Below, piece after piece: positions 7,187 through 11,513 of a stretch of 11,513 bases of DNA; the stretch's first letter is position 1, and the number at the start of each line of letters is the position of its first letter. The DNA lies in contig JBDUEM010000250.1 in assembly GCA_040002435.1 (NCBI GenBank), positions 1 through 11,513 on the forward strand, given 5' to 3'. Origin of the DNA: JANXXV01 sp040002435 (GTDB taxonomy: Bacteria > Acidobacteriota > Terriglobia > Bryobacterales > Bryobacteraceae). The notes beneath the pieces are model-generated. The model saw nothing but the letters and a program-made list of their open reading frames with translations. It ran no database searches and had not been told where the DNA came from. A program made the translations under genes and the position numbers.

Positions 7187-8579
7187 ATGGGCTCCATCGA
7201 TCACACCTTGCTGGCGTCGGGCGTTCTGTTGTTGGCTGCGATTTTGGGCAGCAAGGCGTCGAGCAAACTCGGAGTTCCGGCGCTGCTGCTCTTTCTGCTA
7301 TTGGGAATGCTGGCGGGTTCGGAAGGCCCGGGCGGCATTCCGTTCGAGAACGCCCAGCTCTCCCAGTCGCTGGGCGTAGTGGCGCTCATATTTATTTTGT
7401 TTTCCGGCGGCTTCGCAACGCACTGGTCCACAATCAAACCTGTTCTTTGGGAAGGGTTGAGCCTCGCCACGCTGGGCGTAGTGGTTACGGTGGCCGCCGT
7501 GGGGTGTTTTGCCAAATACGCCCTGGGCGTCGGCTGGCTGGAAGCGATGCTCGTCGGCTCGCTGGTATCGTCGACGGATGCCGCTGCCGTGTTCTCCGTA
7601 CTTGGGTCCAGTGGCGTCGGGCTAAAAGGTAGGATCAAATCGCTGCTGGAACTGGAGTCAGGCAGTAACGACCCGATGGCGGTGTTCCTCACGGTCGCGC
7701 TGGTTCACCTCTACGGCCATCCGGAGGCGCAGGCATTCGAACTGATTCCTAAATTTTTCCTGGAGATGGGCGTGGGGGCGGTGATCGGCTGGTTGATGGG
7801 GAAGCTCACTGCCACGACCATCAATCGATTGAAGCTGGAATCGGACGGCCTGTACCCGGCGATCACGGTGACATGTGTGCTTTTGACGTATTCGGTCACC
7901 GCCCTGCTGCACGGCAGCGGTTTTCTGGCCGTGTATGTCGCCGGCGTCGTAGTGGGAAATGGCGACCTGCTCCATAAACGCAGTCTCATCCGCTTCCACG
8001 ACGGACTCGCCTGGCTGGTGCAAATTGGAATGTTTCGTGGCCAGACCGGTGGGCGTTTTTGCCAGCTTGCTGTTCGCAAAACGCGGAGTGCGGGAGAAGC
8101 TGCTGATTTCGTGGGTCGGGTTGCGCGGCGCTGCTCCCATCATCCTGGCCACGTTTCCCTTGGTGGCGGGGATGCCGAAAGCGGATCTGTTCTTCGACAT
8201 CGTCTTCTTCATCGTGATCACGTCCGTCCTGCTCCAAGGGACTTTGATCCCACCGGTGGCCCGGTGGCTCCAGCTGGAACTACCGGAAGAACGCAGCCGG
8301 CCATTCCCTCTGGAGTTCGCGCCAACGACAAAGAGTCTAAGCGACCTGGTGGAGATTCCGCTAGCCCAGGGTTCGCCCGCCAGCGGCCGGCGCGTCATGG
8401 ACTTGGGGTTGCCTAAGTCGGCACTGATTGTGTTAGTGGGGAGGGGTGAGGACTTCATCGCACCCCGCGGAAGCACGGTTGTGGAGGGGGGCGATCAACT
8501 GCTGGTCTTGGCCGAGAAGGAGGAGATCCCGGATCTTTATCGTTTACTCGATCCCGGGCGTACCAGTAGCAGATTGTAA
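7187..8579 (+). pseudogene. CvrA/NhaP2-like cation/proton antiporter, broken by frameshift and internal loss
   Basis: Monovalent cation/proton antiporter of the CPA1 type with a C-terminal regulatory RCK_C/TrkA_C domain. From ATG 7187 the reading is normal for 283 codons: repeated membrane segments, SSTDAAAVFSVL with D131, and LELESGSNDPMAV with N161-D162, the ion-binding region. After QIGMF (ends 8035) homology continues only in a different frame, from VARPVGV (8037) through VREKLLISWVGLRGAAPI and the regulatory domain to TAA at 8577-8579. The first frame otherwise runs on with unrelated residues to 8416. In intact relatives, as I remember them, a further membrane segment of roughly 25-30 residues lies between these two points. 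The simplest reading is a deletion of a length leaving remainder 2 on division by 3. It may be a real mutation or an assembly error. A GTG at 7172 is an alternative, less likely start. Confidence 0.85.
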
Positions 8580-8586
8580 ATTAGGC

Positions 8587-8615
8587 TTCCCAAAGTACGT
8601 TAGATTCTGTACAAT
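8587..8615 (+). promoter_or_regulatory. Putative sigma-70 promoter of the TonB-dependent receptor
   Basis: TTCCCA (8587-8592; 4 of 6) and TACAAT (8610-8615; 5 of 6) are spaced by 17 bp in the 82-bp gap after the antiporter. They predict a leader of about 40 bases that ends in a strong Shine-Dalgarno site GGGGGA (8650-8655), six bases before ATG 8662. The receptor is therefore probably transcribed on its own. Confidence 0.45.
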
Positions 8616-8661
8616 ACACCAAGCTCGTTTTAACACTATCTTGCTTTTTGGGGGACCTACC

Positions 8662-11513
8662 ATGCGTTTGCTCCGTTGCTGCGCGCTGCTCGCTGTCATG
8701 AGTGGCATCGCTTCCGTTGCTACTGCACAGATCGGCACCGCCACAATCAGTGGACGAATCACCGATCCTAGTGGCGCCGTTATTCCGAATGTCAATGTTA
8801 AGGTGGTCCAGACCGACACCAACTTCCAGTTCACAGCCGTTACCAATGAGGGTGGGCTTTTCCGCGTGCAGTCGCTTCAACCTGGGCCCTACCGGGTCAC
8901 TTTCGAGGCCGACGGATTTAAACGCCTGATTCGTGAAAATTTAGATCTCCACGTCGGCGATGTCATGGCGCTCGATACATCAATGCAGGTCGGCAATGTG
9001 AGTGAATCCGTGGAAGTGACGGCGGCAGCAGCGCTACTGGAAACCGAAACCTCCGCCACGGGCTCACTTGTCGGAGGCGAAACGCTCCACAAGCTACCCA
9101 TGTATCAGCGCTACATCAATTCCACGCTGAATGTGGTTCCGGGCATGACGATGGGCGGCTACGGCTACGGCGGAGGTCTTGGAGGCTTTCACCTCGCCGG
9201 CCAACGCGATACTGCAATTGGCATATTCGAAGACGGTGTCACGGGCAACAACCAGACTTCAGGAACCACGTCGGTTAAACCCATACAGAATTCGGTGGAA
9301 GAAGTAAAAGTGCTTACGACGACCCTTCCGGCGGAGTACGGACATTCGGCCGGTGGCGTCATTAACGTGGTGAAGAAGAGCGGAACGAATGAGTTTCATG
9401 GTTTAGCCGCCGATTACGGCCGAAGCCGCCGCATGCAGCACCGGCTGTTTTTCGACAATCTGAAAACGTCTGATCCGCGCCCCGGTTTTCCGAACGGTAT
9501 CCCCACCTGGTTCATGATGCCTGAGGCAAATGCCGGTGGGCCTGTGTTTATTCCCAAGGTCTACGATGGCCGCAACAAGACATTCTTCTTTTTCGGCTAC
9601 CAGAAGCTGATTGAGAAGAAGGCAGCGCAGGTAATTGTAAACACCCCCACCGATGCGATGAAGGGTGGCGACTTCAACTTCGGCGGGAAAGGCAATCAAC
9701 TCTTTGACCCGTTGACGACAACGCAACTTGCCGATGGAACTTGGACTCGCGCGCCGCTACCAGGCAACGTCGTGCCCGTCAGCAGGTTCGATCCCGTAGC
9801 CAAGAAAATCGTTGGTCTAAACCCGTGGGTTTCGCCAAACGTCCCGGGCTCTTTCTATAACCTGGGTCCGCAAAGCAATCTGATCACGGCCGAGAACTCG
9901 CGGACGTTTCTAGAGGATTACAACGGCAGAGTCGATCAGCAATTTAATTCCAATTTCAAGATCTACGGTAGCTGGACGTACAACCACATTAGTGGTTTGC
10001 AGCGGCCTACCAATATTGGGATAAAGGCATTCGACGGCTCGCAGGGCATCGAAGCCCCGTTCACCAGTAAGAACTTCTCCCTCGGTGGAACGTACGTCGT
10101 CAGTCCGACGGTGGTAAATGACATGAGGGCAGGATACTCGCGTTTTCGAAACGATCAATTTTCGTACTCGGCCGGCGGGAACTGGGCTTCACAACTTGGC
10201 ATTCCAAACGTGGATGGCGCCCTCATGCCGCAGTTTGGCTCGCCGGCAAATGAACGTTACGAAGCCTCCGGTATCTACGGACTGACTGGAAACGGCAACA
10301 GCCGCAGCATCACCGAGACCCTCTCATTTCGGGATGACCTCACCAAGATCCTCGGCAGCCACGTTTTCAAAATGGGTTATGAACTGCTGCACTTCCGGTT
10401 AAACGCGACGACAACGAACCGGCCCAGCGGCTCTTTCTACTTCGACAGTATGACAGCGGGCTTGCAACCGAACGGACAACCAGTGCCGAATACCGGCAAC
10501 ACGTTTGCGGGGTTTCTGTTGGGATCGGTGCGTGAGGCATACTTCGACGCTGAATTCACTTCCTGGCTTCCAAGGTCCGATATTCATAGCTTCTATTTCC
10601 AAGACGACTGGAAGTTCAGCCCGACTTTGACGTTGAACCTCGGCGTCCGTTATAGCAACGAGTCCCCCTTCAAGACAAAGTACGGACTGCAGAGTAATTT
10701 CGATCCCGCCGGGACCGATACTCTTGTCGCGGGTGGAAAGGGAGCGATCACCCATCCCACCGGCGCACTAAACACGAGGGATAACAATAACTTCCAACCT
10801 CGTATCGGATTGGCCTGGCATCCGCTGAGCAATTTCGTATTTCGCGGCGGCTTTGCAATCAATACAGTCGATGTGAAGTTCCCGTCCAGCCGTGGGCAGT
10901 TTGATGAATACGTCGGCATCAACGACCAACTCCGCGCGACCAACGATCCAAGACCGCTTTTTCAACTCAGCAATGGCCCGGCGAAAGTTACTTTCGCTTC
11001 GAACGGACCGAATACCGCTGCATACGTGAACCCGGCCGCCAACTATAGCGGACGCAATGTAGAGTGGTGGGATCCCGCCCTCCGCAATCCGTACATCTTG
11101 AACTGGAACGGCGGCGTGCAGTATCAGGTCGGTCCAACGTATGTAATAGATCTGAGTTATCAGGGTTCCTCGGGCGTGGGCCTGCTCGAACGGTGGCAGT
11201 ACAATACGTTCCCGGTCGATTACGCTGCAAATGATCCGGCACTGCGCGCCAGGGTATTCGCGGCGGCGCAGAACTTCCGTCCCTACCCGAATTTTGGAAA
11301 CGTGATGTTACGCTCCAATTTCGGGCATTCCACTTATCACGGCGCGACGGCTAAGCTTGAGAAGCGCATGTCGCAAGGCTTGACCTTCAGCACCTTCTAT
11401 ACCTTCTCGAAGGCCATCGACAGCCAGGATAACGATAACGACGGCTCCGGCGTGGCGCCGCTCCAGAATCGGGGTCTTGAAAAAGCAAGGGCCGGCTATG
11501 ATCGCAATCACCG
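8662..11513 (+). CDS. Oar-like TonB-dependent outer-membrane receptor with carboxypeptidase-regulatory-like domain (C-terminus beyond right edge)
   Basis: Outer-membrane beta-barrel receptor energised by TonB, of the large Oar-like class common in Acidobacteriota. It is open for 950 codons to the window edge. A signal peptide (about 1-22) has an RLLR start, a hydrophobic core and a likely cleavage at VATA|Q. Residues about 27-115 form a CarboxypepD_reg-like/CNA-B-like beta-sandwich (ISGRITDPSGAVIPN, then NEGGLFRVQSLQPGPYRVTF). The plug region follows, with LPMYQRY, a glycine/tyrosine-rich stretch at 165-175, and EEVKVLTTTLPAEYGHSAGG leading to VINVVKKSGTNEFHG. Beyond about residue 300 are alternating aromatic strands of the barrel (for example FFFFGYQK, FYFQDDWKFSPTLTLNLGVRYS, TFSTFYTFSKAIDS). 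The last visible residues, RAGYDRNH, belong to the barrel, so about one to two hundred residues should be missing. The ligand is unknown: no adjacent SusD or siderophore genes are visible. Confidence 0.93.
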   Translation, partial: MRLLRCCALLAVMSGIASVATAQIGTATISGRITDPSGAVIPNVNVKVVQTDTNFQFTAVTNEGGLFRVQSLQPGPYRVTFEADGFKRLIRENLDLHVGDVMALDTSMQVGNVSESVEVTAAAALLETETSATGSLVGGETLHKLPMYQRYINSTLNVVPGMTMGGYGYGGGLGGFHLAGQRDTAIGIFEDGVTGNNQTSGTTSVKPIQNSVEEVKVLTTTLPAEYGHSAGGVINVVKKSGTNEFHGLAADYGRSRRMQHRLFFDNLKTSDPRPGFPNGIPTWFMMPEANAGGPVFIPKVYDGRNKTFFFFGYQKLIEKKAAQVIVNTPTDAMKGGDFNFGGKGNQLFDPLTTTQLADGTWTRAPLPGNVVPVSRFDPVAKKIVGLNPWVSPNVPGSFYNLGPQSNLITAENSRTFLEDYNGRVDQQFNSNFKIYGSWTYNHISGLQRPTNIGIKAFDGSQGIEAPFTSKNFSLGGTYVVSPTVVNDMRAGYSRFRNDQFSYSAGGNWASQLGIPNVDGALMPQFGSPANERYEASGIYGLTGNGNSRSITETLSFRDDLTKILGSHVFKMGYELLHFRLNATTTNRPSGSFYFDSMTAGLQPNGQPVPNTGNTFAGFLLGSVREAYFDAEFTSWLPRSDIHSFYFQDDWKFSPTLTLNLGVRYSNESPFKTKYGLQSNFDPAGTDTLVAGGKGAITHPTGALNTRDNNNFQPRIGLAWHPLSNFVFRGGFAINTVDVKFPSSRGQFDEYVGINDQLRATNDPRPLFQLSNGPAKVTFASNGPNTAAYVNPAANYSGRNVEWWDPALRNPYILNWNGGVQYQVGPTYVIDLSYQGSSGVGLLERWQYNTFPVDYAANDPALRARVFAAAQNFRPYPNFGNVMLRSNFGHSTYHGATAKLEKRMSQGLTFSTFYTFSKAIDSQDNDNDGSGVAPLQNRGLEKARAGYDRNH

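Noticed and set aside
8030..8045. Programmed ribosomal frameshifting in the antiporter
   Set aside because: No slippery heptamer or downstream stem is visible, and a frameshift alone would still leave the expected membrane segment missing.

Overview
The window looks like a piece of an Acidobacteriota chromosome, probably of the Solibacter/Bryobacter type. The clues are a very large Oar-like TonB-dependent receptor with an N-terminal carboxypeptidase-regulatory-like domain, a PfkB-type kinase followed by a GT-C glycosyltransferase of a form I associate with that phylum, and moderately high GC. The assignment rests on protein style, not on a marker gene. No rRNA, tRNA, CRISPR array or insertion sequence was found. 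The longest stretch without a gene is about 220 bp (6967-7186).

Layout. (1) 1-991, minus strand: a membrane-anchored calcineurin-like metallophosphoesterase whose C-terminus is cut off by the left edge. It is divergent, across 53 bp, from (2) a tightly packed plus-strand cluster at 1045-5606: PfkB sugar/nucleoside kinase, multi-span GT-C glycosyltransferase, DapF-like protein, and UDP-N-acetylhexosamine 6-dehydrogenase. The genes overlap by 41, 4 and 4 bp, so they are very likely one transcript with coupled translation. (3) 5614-6966, minus strand: a complete NtrC-type sigma-54 response regulator, convergent with the cluster across 7 bp, with no partner kinase in view. (4) 7187-8579, plus strand: a CvrA/NhaP2-like cation/proton antiporter broken by a frameshift at about 8035, where a membrane segment also appears to be missing. 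(5) 8662 to the right edge, plus strand: the first 950 codons of a TonB-dependent receptor with its own promoter and a strong ribosome binding site.

How the genes may work together: the dehydrogenase makes a UDP-N-acetyl-hexosaminuronic acid, and the GT-C enzyme transfers sugars from a lipid-linked donor on the outer face of the cytoplasmic membrane. With the kinase and the periplasm-facing phosphoesterase this suggests envelope glycan building, but the substrates are unknown. The most striking point is the DapF-like protein. It keeps the DapF fold motifs but has serine at both catalytic cysteine positions and glutamine in place of the conserved histidine, so it should not be accepted as an ordinary diaminopimelate epimerase.
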